Assembly (NCBI GenBank): GCA_045106195.1
Contig: JBGCEH010000005.1
Coordinates: 87,232-151,231, forward strand
Source: Granulosicoccus sp045106195
Lineage (GTDB): Bacteria > Pseudomonadota > Gammaproteobacteria > Granulosicoccales > Granulosicoccaceae
Direction of reading: 5' to 3'
DNA length: 64,000 bases
Shown here: piece by piece, positions 18,767-27,716 of the stretch
Layout of the letters: each line of letters opens with the position of its first letter
Position numbering within the stretch: the first letter of the stretch is position 1
Made by a program: the position numbers and the translations under genes
Notes under the pieces: model-generated
Told to the model about the DNA's origin: nothing
What the model saw: only the letters and a program-made list of their open reading frames with translations
Databases searched by the model: none

Positions 18767-18917
18767 CGTTGTGTCAGAACATGAAACGCTACCGATAGCC
18801 ACAACGCCCAAAAGAGCGCTATCCGAACTTTCATGGCCAATGCTTGTGATTGTTGAGCACAAACGAAAACGCGATTGATTCATCCAATAGCAAAGTTATG
18901 GGCTTTTAGGCCCAGCG

Positions 18918-18939
18918 TCAGGCTGGAAAATCAGCCTGA
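18918..18939 (-). terminator. Hairpin after ccoS, possible terminator
   Basis: TCAGGCTG (18918-18925) and CAGCCTGA (18932-18939) form an 8-bp perfect stem with a 6-nt loop, 13 bp downstream of the ccoS stop. No clear T-run follows on the minus strand, so it may act as an RNA-stabilising or Rho-assisted end rather than a strong intrinsic terminator. The rest of the 318-bp gap between ccoN and ccoS holds the ccoN promoter. Confidence 0.5.
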
Positions 18940-18952
18940 GTTCACCCCATCC

Positions 18953-19135
18953 TCAATCCGCACTATCCGTAGGCTTCTGAACGGCTTGAGGTGGTCGGTC
19001 ATCATCCAGCAGAATGCTCATTGCCGGACCCTGGTCATCCTCGAATTGCCCGGTAGAGTTCATCCTGAAAAAGATCAGCACGGCAACGAGAACAGCGAGT
19101 AAAGATAGAGGTATGAGAATAAAAAGTGATTCCAT
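18953..19135 (-). CDS. ccoS: cbb3-type oxidase assembly protein CcoS
   Basis: A 60-residue protein with a single N-terminal span, MESLFILIPLSLLAVLVAVL, then RMNSTGQFEDDQGPAM, the usual CcoS pattern of an aromatic-acidic patch after the membrane segment. CcoS is needed to insert haem b and CuB into the oxidase. I chose the ATG at 19135, seven bases after the ccoI stop, instead of an open extension upstream that runs into ccoI. Last gene of the safE-like, ccoI, ccoS group. Confidence 0.92.
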   Translation of the reverse strand: MESLFILIPLSLLAVLVAVLIFFRMNSTGQFEDDQGPAMSILLDDDRPPQAVQKPTDSAD

Positions 19136-19142
19136 CGTTTCA

Positions 19143-21704
19143 TCAGCCAGGACTGACAACTGCGTCAGTAGCCATTGAATAATCTTTTTCGCGAGACCAT
19201 AAGCGCTGTGCATTACCAGCAACGAGAAGCGAGCTTAATGCCATACCGATAGCAGCGGCCCAGGGTGGTACATATCCCAGAGCTGCCATCGGAATGGCCA
19301 ATGCATTGTAGGTCGCCGCCCAGGCCAGGTTCTGACGAACTATCCGGGTAGTCTGCGCTGATTTACCGAGCAGCAACGGTAAACCATCCAGCCCTGGCAG
19401 CATTGAAATGACATCGGCCGCCGTCCGGGCGAGTGCCGTAGCATCACCGACTGCCATCGACACATCAGCCGCAGCCAGTACCGGTGCGTCATTGATGCCA
19501 TCGCCTATCATCAGCACTACGGAGCCTGTGTCCTGCAACTGACGGACATAGGATTGCTTGTCTTCCGGTGTCGCTGAAGCTGCATACCGCGTGATGTCCA
19601 GCACACGTGCTACCGACTGCACGGCTGGGAGACGATCGCCAGAAAGCAGGTGCACCTTCATACCCTGTAGTCTCAACGCATCTACCATAGAGGCTACATT
19701 GTGTCTCAAGGCATCCGCGAGCAGAAAACGGGCAAGCACAAGCACCTCACCATCAGCGTCCTGATGTGACAGGAAAACTTCACTGGATTCTGACGCCAAC
19801 GTTGTTTCATCGCGACACCACAGCATAATCGAATCCGGGGACACCTTGCACCAACGCGCCGAACCCAGAAACAGACAATCACCATCATCCAAATGTGCGC
19901 TGACGCCGTGCCCCGCCTGATGCGAGATCTCCACCATCTGGTAGCCCATGGTATCCAGGGCCACCCTCGCGTCGGCCCGGTCATCATTCAACTGTTCACT
20001 TTCGCGCCCTTGAGTGAGTTGTTGATAGTCGCGCAAGGCGTTGGCATAAGGGTGTGTTGACCCGATTTCCATGGCGACGGCGATATTCAGAATCGTGTCT
20101 TCATTCATCCCGTCTGCACAGACAAACGAGACAAGCGATGGTTTACCTTGTGTCAGCGTACCCGTTTTATCAAATACAACATCAGTGACCCGCGACAAAG
20201 TTTCAAGTGCATGGCCGCGGGTAATCAACAGGCGGCGCTTGAGCAGCTCACCGGTTGCTGCAGCCAGCGCAGCAGGTGTCGCCAGTGACAGAGCGCAGGG
20301 ACACGACACCACTAAGACGGCAATGGCTGTTGTGGCTGCACGCGTCGAATCAACCATCATCCACAGCCCCCATACAAGCAGGGAAAAACAAAGCAATACA
20401 GTAACAAACACCGTGGCAATACGATCTGCAATCATAACGGCACGAGGTTTTTCAGCAGAACCTCGATCAACAAGACGATCAATCACCGACAAGGTACTGG
20501 CTGCCTGATGTCGAAGCACTTTTAGTCGAACCGGTGCACCGGTCAGCAAAGCGCCACCTGCAATGATGTCACCGGGCCCCACTGCCACAGGCACTGACTC
20601 GCCTGTTACCAGCGCGTTGTTCACTGAACTGCTCCCAGTATGTATCGTTGCATCAACCGGCACTCTGTCGCCATTGTTAACCACGATGATGTCCCCGACT
20701 GCAAGGCGAATGGCAGGTATCACTTCAACTGAATCGGCATTGACCCGCTGGGCCGTTTCAGGTGCTGCGCAGCTTATGTCATCAACAGCACGCATGGCTC
20801 GCCGCCGCACTGACCACTCAAGATATCGAGCTCCCAGCAGTAGAAACACAAACATGGCCACTGAATCAAAATAAATCTCACCACTGGCTGTCACAGTGGC
20901 CCAGACACTAGCGATAAACGCAGCCAGTATTCCGATACTGACAGGAACATCCATTCCAGGCTGACGATGTCGGAGATCATTAAACGCTCCTTTGAGAAAC
21001 GGCTGCGCAGAATACAGAAGCACAGGACTCGTTAATACAAGCCCGGACCATCTGAAAAGCTGCTCGTACTCACGTTCAATATCACCTGCATCAGTAATAT
21101 ACGCAGGCAGGGCGTACATCATGACCTGCATGGCGGCAATACCCGCGATAAAAAGCCGCTGCATGAAGGCTCTGGATTCTCTCCTGAGTGACAACTCACG
21201 TTCTCGCACATCAAACGGCGTGGTACGGTAGCCAACCTGTGTAATTCGACCCAGTAGGCTGGACAACGTCAGACGGTTCGGGTTGAATCGAACCGTAGCG
21301 CGTGCACTGGAGAAATTGACTCGCGCCATGTCAACACCCGGAAGCGCAGCGACGCTGCGCTCGAGCACCCAGACACAGGCACCACAACGAAGACCTTGCA
21401 CCGAAAGATTGACCTCGACAAGTCCTTCGGAATCACCCTCATTGGTAACGCGTAAATAGCGGTCGCTGATCTCTGGCTCGTCGAACACTGCCAGCTCATC
21501 AAGGCGCGCACTCAGATCATCCGGGATGACCCCAAACTGCGCAGGCTCGGTTCTGAAGCGGTAATAGTCACCCAGATTAGTATCAACGATCGCCTGCATG
21601 ACAGCTTGACAACCGGCACAGCACACATCCCGCTCAACATCATCAAACCGGACCTGCCAGCGCCCAGATTCGGGCACCGGTTCAGCACAGTGATAACACC
21701 TCAT
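19143..21704 (-). CDS. ccoI: Copper-transporting P1B-type ATPase CcoI (FixI)
   Basis: A P-type ATPase of about 853 residues that exports Cu(I) to the periplasm for cbb3 assembly. In order: an N-terminal cysteine cluster (CYHC and CCAGC), a heavy-metal-associated domain with GLRCGAC, eight membrane spans with the CPC motif in SCPCALSLATP, the phosphorylation site DKTGT, and the hinge GDGINDAP. I prefer the ATG at 21704 (MRCYHC) because it overlaps the stop of the preceding gene as ATGA; the frame also has an ATG at 21722. Length exceeds CopA because of the FixI-type N-terminus. Confidence 0.95.
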   Translation of the reverse strand: MRCYHCAEPVPESGRWQVRFDDVERDVCCAGCQAVMQAIVDTNLGDYYRFRTEPAQFGVIPDDLSARLDELAVFDEPEISDRYLRVTNEGDSEGLVEVNLSVQGLRCGACVWVLERSVAALPGVDMARVNFSSARATVRFNPNRLTLSSLLGRITQVGYRTTPFDVRERELSLRRESRAFMQRLFIAGIAAMQVMMYALPAYITDAGDIEREYEQLFRWSGLVLTSPVLLYSAQPFLKGAFNDLRHRQPGMDVPVSIGILAAFIASVWATVTASGEIYFDSVAMFVFLLLGARYLEWSVRRRAMRAVDDISCAAPETAQRVNADSVEVIPAIRLAVGDIIVVNNGDRVPVDATIHTGSSSVNNALVTGESVPVAVGPGDIIAGGALLTGAPVRLKVLRHQAASTLSVIDRLVDRGSAEKPRAVMIADRIATVFVTVLLCFSLLVWGLWMMVDSTRAATTAIAVLVVSCPCALSLATPAALAAATGELLKRRLLITRGHALETLSRVTDVVFDKTGTLTQGKPSLVSFVCADGMNEDTILNIAVAMEIGSTHPYANALRDYQQLTQGRESEQLNDDRADARVALDTMGYQMVEISHQAGHGVSAHLDDGDCLFLGSARWCKVSPDSIMLWCRDETTLASESSEVFLSHQDADGEVLVLARFLLADALRHNVASMVDALRLQGMKVHLLSGDRLPAVQSVARVLDITRYAASATPEDKQSYVRQLQDTGSVVLMIGDGINDAPVLAAADVSMAVGDATALARTAADVISMLPGLDGLPLLLGKSAQTTRIVRQNLAWAATYNALAIPMAALGYVPPWAAAIGMALSSLLVAGNAQRLWSREKDYSMATDAVVSPG

Positions 21705-22459
21705 TGGGATAGCATCATGCAAAGGTGCAATAGCCCCATGCCGCCGAAGGCCATAATCATGCTCCCTGCGAACAAACGCACCGCTCGGTTACGGCTGAAT
21801 CTGGCAAGCCATTGGCCGGATAAACCCAGCAGCATAAGGTTAGGTAGTGTGCCTAAACCAAACACCAGCATGAGCAGCGCACCCTTGCCGGCACCGCCCG
21901 AAACAAGGGCAGCGCTGAGCACCGCGTACACCATGCCGCAGGGGACCATACCCCACAATGCTCCGGCTAATACCGAATTCAGTACTCCGGCACCTGCGAG
22001 ACGACGGGTAGCCGCTGGACGTACCCATTCCCATAGCCTTGCACCAAGAGCTTCAACGATCACCGCGATCTTCTTGATACCGAGAATGTAGAGTCCCATC
22101 AGGATGCTGAGAATATTACTTATCAGGTAGGCAATCTGCTGAACTGGCAGCATCGAATCCATCAGCCAGACCACCGAGCCGACACCGCCGGCCAGCGATC
22201 CGAGAAATGTGTACATGGATATGCGACCAAAATTATAAAGGCTTATCGAAGCGATAGCTGAAGGTTGCGTAACCGTGTGCGCAGATGTCGGCGATGACCC
22301 ATTGAAGACGCCTACAGGTATATCACCGATATTGCTGACAGGCCTCTGCCGTAGCATGCCCAGTGCGCTCACAATGCCACCACACATTCCTGCGCAATGC
22401 ACACCACCCAGAAACCCGGTAAGGAATACAGCAAAGAGAGCGAGGTCGGAAGAAGCCAT
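21701..22459 (-). CDS. TauE/SafE-like membrane protein linked to cbb3 assembly
   Basis: A 252-residue protein with six or seven spans. The FLGGVHCAGMCGGIVSAL start and later LAGALWGMVPCGMVYAVL repeat are the signature of the sulfite-exporter-like (TauE/SafE, DsbD-related) proteins that often precede ccoI and ccoS in proteobacteria. Both hydrophobic repeats carry a cysteine (HCAGMC and VPCGM) that could bind copper or pass electrons. It is coupled to ccoI by a 4-base ATGA overlap. A role in copper supply to the oxidase is inferred from this constant neighbourhood, not shown. Confidence 0.85.
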   Translation of the reverse strand: MASSDLALFAVFLTGFLGGVHCAGMCGGIVSALGMLRQRPVSNIGDIPVGVFNGSSPTSAHTVTQPSAIASISLYNFGRISMYTFLGSLAGGVGSVVWLMDSMLPVQQIAYLISNILSILMGLYILGIKKIAVIVEALGARLWEWVRPAATRRLAGAGVLNSVLAGALWGMVPCGMVYAVLSAALVSGGAGKGALLMLVFGLGTLPNLMLLGLSGQWLARFSRNRAVRLFAGSMIMAFGGMGLLHLCMMLSQ

Positions 22460-22533
22460 GGCACTTCAAGGTTTAGCTGAAAAATGAGGTTGCCAGTCAG
22501 GTGGAACAGACAAGCAACAAACGCGGTTACAAT

Positions 22534-22743
22534 TCAGATGTCCAGAATCTTTTCAATAATGGTTTTGGCAAAGAATCCCAACATGCCGAACCCGAGAACG
22601 AAAAACAGGACAAAGGTGCCCATGCGCCCGGCATTCGAGTCTTTGGCAAGATTCCATACGATAAACAACATATACAACATGAACCCGCCAATACCGAAGG
22701 TCATGCCAAAGGAGGCTATCTGTGATTCGGTAAATCCGAACAT
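22534..22743 (-). CDS. DUF2788 small membrane protein
   Basis: A 69-residue protein with two hydrophobic segments (about residues 10-30 and 40-62) joined by a basic loop, IVWNLAKDSNAGRMGT. The pattern, with DLAK/NLAK-x-S-x-AGR, matches DUF2788 proteins of gammaproteobacteria, for which no function is known to me. It stands alone between the safE-like gene and the DUF2189 gene, 74-80 bp from each, on the same strand. Could be the tail of the DUF2189 transcript. Confidence 0.8.
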   Translation of the reverse strand: MFGFTESQIASFGMTFGIGGFMLYMLFIVWNLAKDSNAGRMGTFVLFFVLGFGMLGFFAKTIIEKILDI

Positions 22744-22823
22744 TATGATGAGCTAACCTGGATTGTCCATTGCAGCGAAAGCGGGTCTAGCCCGGACTCG
22801 GTTTGATCTCACACTGGCCTGCC

Positions 22824-23678
22824 TCAAGGTTCCCGGGCCACAAGATCGCGGTAGGCGTGCCATGTCGCGTGGCCTATCAACGGTGCCGTGACTAGTAGCG
22901 GAATAAAACCCGCTAAAAGACTCAACCCGATAATGACGACCACCAGAACCGCCCACAGATACAACACTTTGGGATTGGCATGCACGCTACGGACGCTGCT
23001 GAACACCGCCGCCAGGGTATCGGATTTACGATCGAGCATCATGGGAGCCGATATGACACCGATAGCAAAAACGATGGAGGCAAAAACACACCCGACGCCT
23101 ACCCACAACAACAGGAACTGAGGGTTCTGAATGGAAAATATTTGCTGTAAGGCTCCCTGCAATGTCGGAAAGCTGGTGTTGGATGACAAGGCAAACAGTA
23201 TTAATGACACCCTCGCCCAGACAATCATGGCGAACGTGAGAATAATGGCGAAGAACGCAAGGCTGCCAGCATTTCGAGACCAGCAACTTAGCGAAGAGGC
23301 AAGACTTGCCTTGCCGTTCAGCTCGTTCTGTCTTGACAGGTCGTAAATACCCGAACACAAGAACGGACCCATGAGAAAAAAACCACCGATAAGCCCCATG
23401 GTGAGCTGCCACTTAGTGGCATATACCCACACGATGGCATAGCCCATCAATACGAATACAAGCCCATAGAATGCACCTTGAAACCGAGTGTTGACGAAAT
23501 CTTTCCAGCCGCGCTTTAACCAGCTGATGGGAGCGCTACCGGTTATCTGATGAATGGCTGGCAACGCGGGCGCGGGATTGCCGGATTCGGATGCAGACCG
23601 GTCTAGTCGTCGTGTGTTTGACTCTGGTACCTCATCTTTCACTGGATCTGTCACTTTCGCCATGCCTAGCTTGTCCAA
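22824..23678 (-). CDS. DUF2189 family integral membrane protein
   Basis: A 284-residue protein with about six spans after a 50-residue polar start. The segments ISWLKRGWKDF, GPFLCSGIYDLSRQNE, and TAPLIGHATWHAYRDLV are hallmarks of DUF2189, often called a cytochrome c oxidase subunit I-like or cbb3-associated protein but of unknown function. An FNR-like box sits at the right distance upstream, and the gene lies next to the cbb3 locus, so a role under low oxygen is plausible. That link is inferred. Confidence 0.85.
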   Translation of the reverse strand: MDKLGMAKVTDPVKDEVPESNTRRLDRSASESGNPAPALPAIHQITGSAPISWLKRGWKDFVNTRFQGAFYGLVFVLMGYAIVWVYATKWQLTMGLIGGFFLMGPFLCSGIYDLSRQNELNGKASLASSLSCWSRNAGSLAFFAIILTFAMIVWARVSLILFALSSNTSFPTLQGALQQIFSIQNPQFLLLWVGVGCVFASIVFAIGVISAPMMLDRKSDTLAAVFSSVRSVHANPKVLYLWAVLVVVIIGLSLLAGFIPLLVTAPLIGHATWHAYRDLVAREP

Positions 23679-23700
23679 GACGGCTTATTTGTGGAAGGTG

Positions 23701-23742
23701 ACCATACCGCCGGCGCTCCGGCAAGTTATTGACAAATGTCAA
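23701..23742 (-). promoter_or_regulatory. FNR-like box and promoter of the DUF2189 gene
   Basis: TTGACAAATGTCAA at 23729-23742 has perfectly symmetric arms (TTGAC and GTCAA), one base per arm away from the FNR/ANR consensus. With -41.5 spacing the minus-strand start would be near 23694, and TATGGT at 23706-23701 falls in the -10 position. The box also lies 60 bp before nadE on the plus strand, but that spacing fits less well (a TATAAT-like hexamer at 23790 would put it near -66). Confidence 0.6.
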
Positions 23743-23801
23743 AGTGTTATCAATTACTGTGAATGGCAGCGCTGCTTGCCGTTGGGACATATAATGTTTA
23801 T

Positions 23802-25847
23802 ATGAAAGGATATGCACGCATTGCCGCCGCTATACCCACTGCCGCGGTCGCCGACGTCGACGCTAATCGCGAACGCCTGTTGTCTCTATGGCGCGAGGCT
23901 GACTCTGCCAGCGTCAACGTCGTGGTGTTCCCCGAGCTGGGGCTCAGCGGCTACAGCATTCGTGATCTTTGCATGAACACCACTCTGCTGGATGCTTGCG
24001 AAACCTCACTCACCGCGCTTATCGAAGCGGGTAAGGCATTTGAGCCTGTGGCCATTGTGGGGCTACCGGTACGCTTCAATCATGGCCTTTACAATGTGGC
24101 AGCCGTTATCCATCAGGGCAAGCTTCTGGGTGTGGTACCAAAAGCCTACCTACCCAACTATCGGGAATTCGAAGAGGCTCGATGGTTTCGCACAGGCTTT
24201 GATGTACCCGCAAATGCGCTCATTCATATTGGCAGGCATCAAGCGCCCTTCGGGCTCGATCTGCTATTCAACAGCAGTCTGCCAGGGCTCAGCGTTGGTG
24301 TTGAAATCTGCGAAGATACCTGGGTGCAGGTGCCACCGAGCAGTTATCAGGTATCAAACGGCGCTACGCTCATATGCAACCTCTCCGCTTCCAACTTTAC
24401 GATCGGCAAGGCAGAGCTGCGCAGGCTTCTGGCCCGCTCAATGTCGGATAGAGGCAAGTGTGCTTATGTCTATGTCGCTGCAGGACCCGGTGAATCCTCT
24501 ACCGATGTCAGCTTTGATGCAGACGCCTTTATTTGCGAAAACGGCAATCTACTGAGCGAATCAAAACGTTTCGCCAGACAAGGCCAGCTTATCGTTCAAG
24601 ACATCGATCTTGATCTTCTGGCTTTTGAGAGACGCTCCACGACCACCTTCGGTGACTGTGCCCGTCAACATCACTCACAATCGCGTTTTATCGACTTTTT
24701 GTCAACGGCACCCGATGGACTGGTTCGGAATGTCTCACGCACGCCCTTTCTACCGCGTGATCCGGAAACCTTGTCCAATCGCTGCTGGGAGATGTTTGAA
24801 ATTCAGAGCAATGCCCTGGCAACAAGAATGGTCGCCATTGGCAAGCCGAAACTGGTACTAGGGGTATCTGGCGGTCTCGACTCGACACAGGCTGCGCTGG
24901 TTGCCGCTGCCGCGCTGGATCTTTGCAATCAACCCCGAACAGATCTGCTGTGTATCACCATGCCAGGCTTTGGTACAAGCGATGGTACCCGTGACAACGC
25001 TGAAGCCTTATCCACAGCTCTGGGTGCAAGCTTCAGTCAGGTGAGCATCTCGGATGCGAGCCGTACAGTACTGGAGGCGATCAACCATCCTTCAACCGAC
25101 AATGTCACAACTGTTGAGCAGCTGATTACACAACTACGCAGCCATCCCGAATTTGGCGACGTAACGCTTGAGAACGTGCAAGCTCGTTTAAGAACCCTGT
25201 TGTTGATGACGCTTGCCAACCAGAACGGCGGACTTGTCTTGGGCACGGGCGACCTGTCGGAAAAAGCCCTCGGCTGGTCAACCTACGCCGGAGATCATAT
25301 CGCTATGTATGACGTGAATGCAGGGGTACCCAAAACACTCATCCAGTTTGTGATTCGCTGGGTGGCCAATGAACGCGCAAGCACCTGGAGCGACAGTGAC
25401 AGTTTGCGCGAGACGTTGTTTGCAATTCTGGACACTCCCATATCACCTGAGCTGCTACCCGCTGACGCTGACGGCCAGATAGCCCAGCTTACCGAAGAAC
25501 GGATAGGCCCATATGAGCTGCATGATTTTTTCCTCTACCACTTCGTTCGTCATGGGGCAAGGCCGTCACGTATTCTTGATCTGGCACGCGTAGCCTTCGA
25601 CAACGCCCAGTATGACGACGAGACGCTAAAAAAATGGCTGACGCTCTTCATCAAGCGATTTTTCATGCATCAGTTTAAACGCTCCTGCACAGCAGACGGC
25701 CCGAAAGTGGGGAACGTTGCGCTCTCGCCCAGAGGCGACTGGCGCATGCCGTCCGATGCGCGCCCCGACAGCTGGCTCGCCGACATTGCTGCCTGGCGAC
25801 CACCCGAAGTTGTCGCCAAGGATTCCGGAGGCAAAGCACTGTATTGA
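23802..25847 (+). CDS. nadE: Glutamine-dependent NAD+ synthetase
   Basis: A 681-residue two-domain enzyme that amidates nicotinate adenine dinucleotide. The N-terminal nitrilase-like glutaminase domain shows its Glu-Lys-Cys triad in VVFPELGLSG, VPKAYLPNY and GVEICEDTW. The C-terminal synthetase domain has the PP-loop SGGLDSTQ. I chose the ATG at 23802 (MKGYARI), the point where similarity to the family should begin; the frame is open 13 codons upstream. Length agrees with the long bacterial NadE form. It is divergent from the DUF2189 gene and followed after 64 bp by yajD. Confidence 0.95.
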   Translation: MKGYARIAAAIPTAAVADVDANRERLLSLWREADSASVNVVVFPELGLSGYSIRDLCMNTTLLDACETSLTALIEAGKAFEPVAIVGLPVRFNHGLYNVAAVIHQGKLLGVVPKAYLPNYREFEEARWFRTGFDVPANALIHIGRHQAPFGLDLLFNSSLPGLSVGVEICEDTWVQVPPSSYQVSNGATLICNLSASNFTIGKAELRRLLARSMSDRGKCAYVYVAAGPGESSTDVSFDADAFICENGNLLSESKRFARQGQLIVQDIDLDLLAFERRSTTTFGDCARQHHSQSRFIDFLSTAPDGLVRNVSRTPFLPRDPETLSNRCWEMFEIQSNALATRMVAIGKPKLVLGVSGGLDSTQAALVAAAALDLCNQPRTDLLCITMPGFGTSDGTRDNAEALSTALGASFSQVSISDASRTVLEAINHPSTDNVTTVEQLITQLRSHPEFGDVTLENVQARLRTLLLMTLANQNGGLVLGTGDLSEKALGWSTYAGDHIAMYDVNAGVPKTLIQFVIRWVANERASTWSDSDSLRETLFAILDTPISPELLPADADGQIAQLTEERIGPYELHDFFLYHFVRHGARPSRILDLARVAFDNAQYDDETLKKWLTLFIKRFFMHQFKRSCTADGPKVGNVALSPRGDWRMPSDARPDSWLADIAAWRPPEVVAKDSGGKALY

Positions 25848-25911
25848 CGACCATTGTCAATACAAATACTCCATACTTGAGGCAACAAACCTTGACGGCT
25901 GCCAAACCAAT

Positions 25912-26280
25912 ATGAAAAAACCTGATTCAACCAAACTCGACAAGCTGGTGGCAGCAGCACGAGCCAGCTACGCAACCCGAGAGAACGGCTACCGGCAGCG
26001 AGCACTGAAACTCTACCCATGGATTTGCGGCCGATGTATGCGTGAGTTTACTCAGGAAAATCTGCAGGAACTCACTGTTCATCATCGTGACCATAACCAC
26101 GACAACAATCCCGCAGACGGTACTAACTGGGAACTGTTATGTGTTTATTGCCACGACAATGAACATCAGCGTTATATAGAGCAAGTGACGTTCGGTGAGC
26201 GAGAAACCGCTGAGGTAGCCACTCACAACCCGTTTGCCGATCTGAAATCGATGCTGGGTGGTAAGCCAAACGACAACTGA
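25912..26280 (+). CDS. yajD: HNH-motif protein YajD
   Basis: A 122-residue protein with a treble-clef HNH fold: CGRC near residue 41, then VHHRDHNHDNNPADGTNWELL and CVYCHDNEH. Two CxxC pairs bind structural zinc and the HH-N-H residues make up the nuclease site. E. coli YajD is similar in size; its biological role is not well defined. The ATG at 25912 is the only start that gives the family's usual N-terminus. It probably follows nadE in one transcript. Confidence 0.88.
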   Translation: MKKPDSTKLDKLVAAARASYATRENGYRQRALKLYPWICGRCMREFTQENLQELTVHHRDHNHDNNPADGTNWELLCVYCHDNEHQRYIEQVTFGERETAEVATHNPFADLKSMLGGKPNDN

Positions 26281-26307
26281 ACACTGCGTGAACACAGTGC
26301 TTTCAGT
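26276..26307. terminator. Possible bidirectional hairpin between yajD and msrA
   Basis: The convergent genes are separated by 34 bp. ACTGA and CACTG pair with CAGTG and TCAGT across an 8-nt loop, giving two 5-bp stems with a small asymmetric internal loop. There is no T-run on either side, so termination by this element is uncertain. Confidence 0.3.
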
Positions 26308-26314
26308 GAGTTTG

Positions 26315-26920
26315 TTAAACGGTTGCGTCTTTACCCCAGATTTGCTTCAACCGTTTGTCCCGCCCGCACGAGAAGCGATAGGTGTTGTAACGGATCGGGC
26401 TCTTCTTGTAGAAATCCTGATGATAGATTTCATCCCCTTTGATCGGGTAAAAGGTCATTAACGGCAGAATGGGCGTGACTACTTCCTGATCAGCAAAGCG
26501 TTCTATCACCGCCTGTTTCGAACTTTCGGCAAGCGCACGTTGCTCATCGGTCTCGACAAATACCGCGGCCAGATACTCACCACCCTTATCGCAAAACTGA
26601 CCTCTGGCATCAAACGGATCGTGGTTGACCCAGAAGTGATCAAGTAGCTCCTGATAGCTCACCACATCAGGATCGTAAGTGACTTCAACAGCCTCGTAGT
26701 GCCCGGTGTGGTCACCGTTATACGTCGGGTTTTCTGCAGTACCGCCGGTAAACCCAGATACGGCCTCTGTGACACCTTCGAGCTTTTCAAAATCTTTTTC
26801 TACACACCAGAAACAACCTGCAGCAAATACTGCCTTGGCTGCAAAGGCAGGAGCAGCCAAACTACAGGCTAGCAACAGAGACAGACTGATTAATGATTTT
26901 CTGACAACGGACTGATTCAT
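26315..26920 (-). CDS. msrA: Peptide methionine sulfoxide reductase MsrA, exported form
   Basis: A 201-residue protein from the ATG at 26920, chosen because GGGA precedes it closely and because it begins a typical Sec signal (MNQSVVRKSLISLSLLL ending in AFAA). The mature enzyme has the catalytic FAAGCFWCVE motif, then the GFTGG and GHYEAVEV segments of MsrA. It reduces methionine-S-sulfoxide in proteins, here in the periplasm. The second cysteine in GCFWC and one further cysteine in FSCGRD may recycle the active site. No msrB is adjacent. Confidence 0.92.
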   Translation of the reverse strand: MNQSVVRKSLISLSLLLACSLAAPAFAAKAVFAAGCFWCVEKDFEKLEGVTEAVSGFTGGTAENPTYNGDHTGHYEAVEVTYDPDVVSYQELLDHFWVNHDPFDARGQFCDKGGEYLAAVFVETDEQRALAESSKQAVIERFADQEVVTPILPLMTFYPIKGDEIYHQDFYKKSPIRYNTYRFSCGRDKRLKQIWGKDATV

Positions 26921-27050
26921 TGCGTATCCCAGCAGATTTCCCATGACGATACTAGGACTGCGACCCGCTCACTAAGTTCTGTGCGAGAATCGTTGAATTC
27001 GATAATTCTGGCCTGGAACGCACGTGGCCCGACAACGCTGGAACACACTC

Positions 27051-27674
27051 ATGAAGCTGTATTACGCCCCCGCCTCGCCGTTCGTCCGAAAAGTCCATGC
27101 CTCGATTATCGAATTAGGACTACAGGATCAGGTAACACTACAGTTTACCCCTGTACTGCCGGGCAAACCTAACGAGGCTTACGCAAAAGCCCACAATCCT
27201 TCGGGAAAGATTCCTGCGCTGCAAACCGACACTGGTGACGTACTGTTCGATTCCACTATTATTTGCGAGTATCTGGACAGTCTCAGTGATTGCGTACGAT
27301 TACTCCCGACTAGTATTAGTGAACGCTACCTTACGCTAACCCGACAATCTCTGGCACACGGTATTTGCGAATCGGCCGTTGTCATTCGTTATGAGACATT
27401 CCTGCGCCCCGAAGCCATGCAGTGGGATGTCTGGATCAAGGATCAGTGGAGTAAGATTGACCGCTCCCTAAGCTGGTTTAACGCTAACCCAAAGCTCTGG
27501 CAAGGTGATATTGATCTTGCACAGATCACACTGGGATGCGCATTGGGCTATCTTGATTTCAGATCCTCGGAATATGACTGGCGCGGGCGCTATCCAGAAC
27601 TCGGGCCGTGGTTTGAGATGTTTGTGACACGCGAGTCGTTCGAGTTGACTCGACCCGACGCTGAGCCTGTATAA
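27051..27674 (+). CDS. Glutathione S-transferase family protein
   Basis: A 207-residue protein. The thioredoxin-like N-terminal domain begins MKLYYAPASPFVRKVHASI, where the serine in SPFVRK is the likely glutathione-activating residue; the cis-proline is in GKIPAL and the glutathione-binding ES-like pair in FDSTIICEYLD. The all-helical C-terminal domain follows from about residue 90. The upstream in-frame ATG at 27024 gives a poor N-terminus, so 27051 is preferred. Substrate unknown. It stands alone between msrA (divergent) and a lipoprotein gene (convergent). Confidence 0.9.
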   Translation: MKLYYAPASPFVRKVHASIIELGLQDQVTLQFTPVLPGKPNEAYAKAHNPSGKIPALQTDTGDVLFDSTIICEYLDSLSDCVRLLPTSISERYLTLTRQSLAHGICESAVVIRYETFLRPEAMQWDVWIKDQWSKIDRSLSWFNANPKLWQGDIDLAQITLGCALGYLDFRSSEYDWRGRYPELGPWFEMFVTRESFELTRPDAEPV

Positions 27675-27716
27675 AGCGTCAACGCGGGGCTATTCGTCAA
27701 GTTCTGTTAACAACTC

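Noticed and set aside
23802..23802. Start of nadE at 23763 rather than 23802
   Set aside because: The extra 13 residues fall before the expected family N-terminus and no ribosome site precedes 23763.
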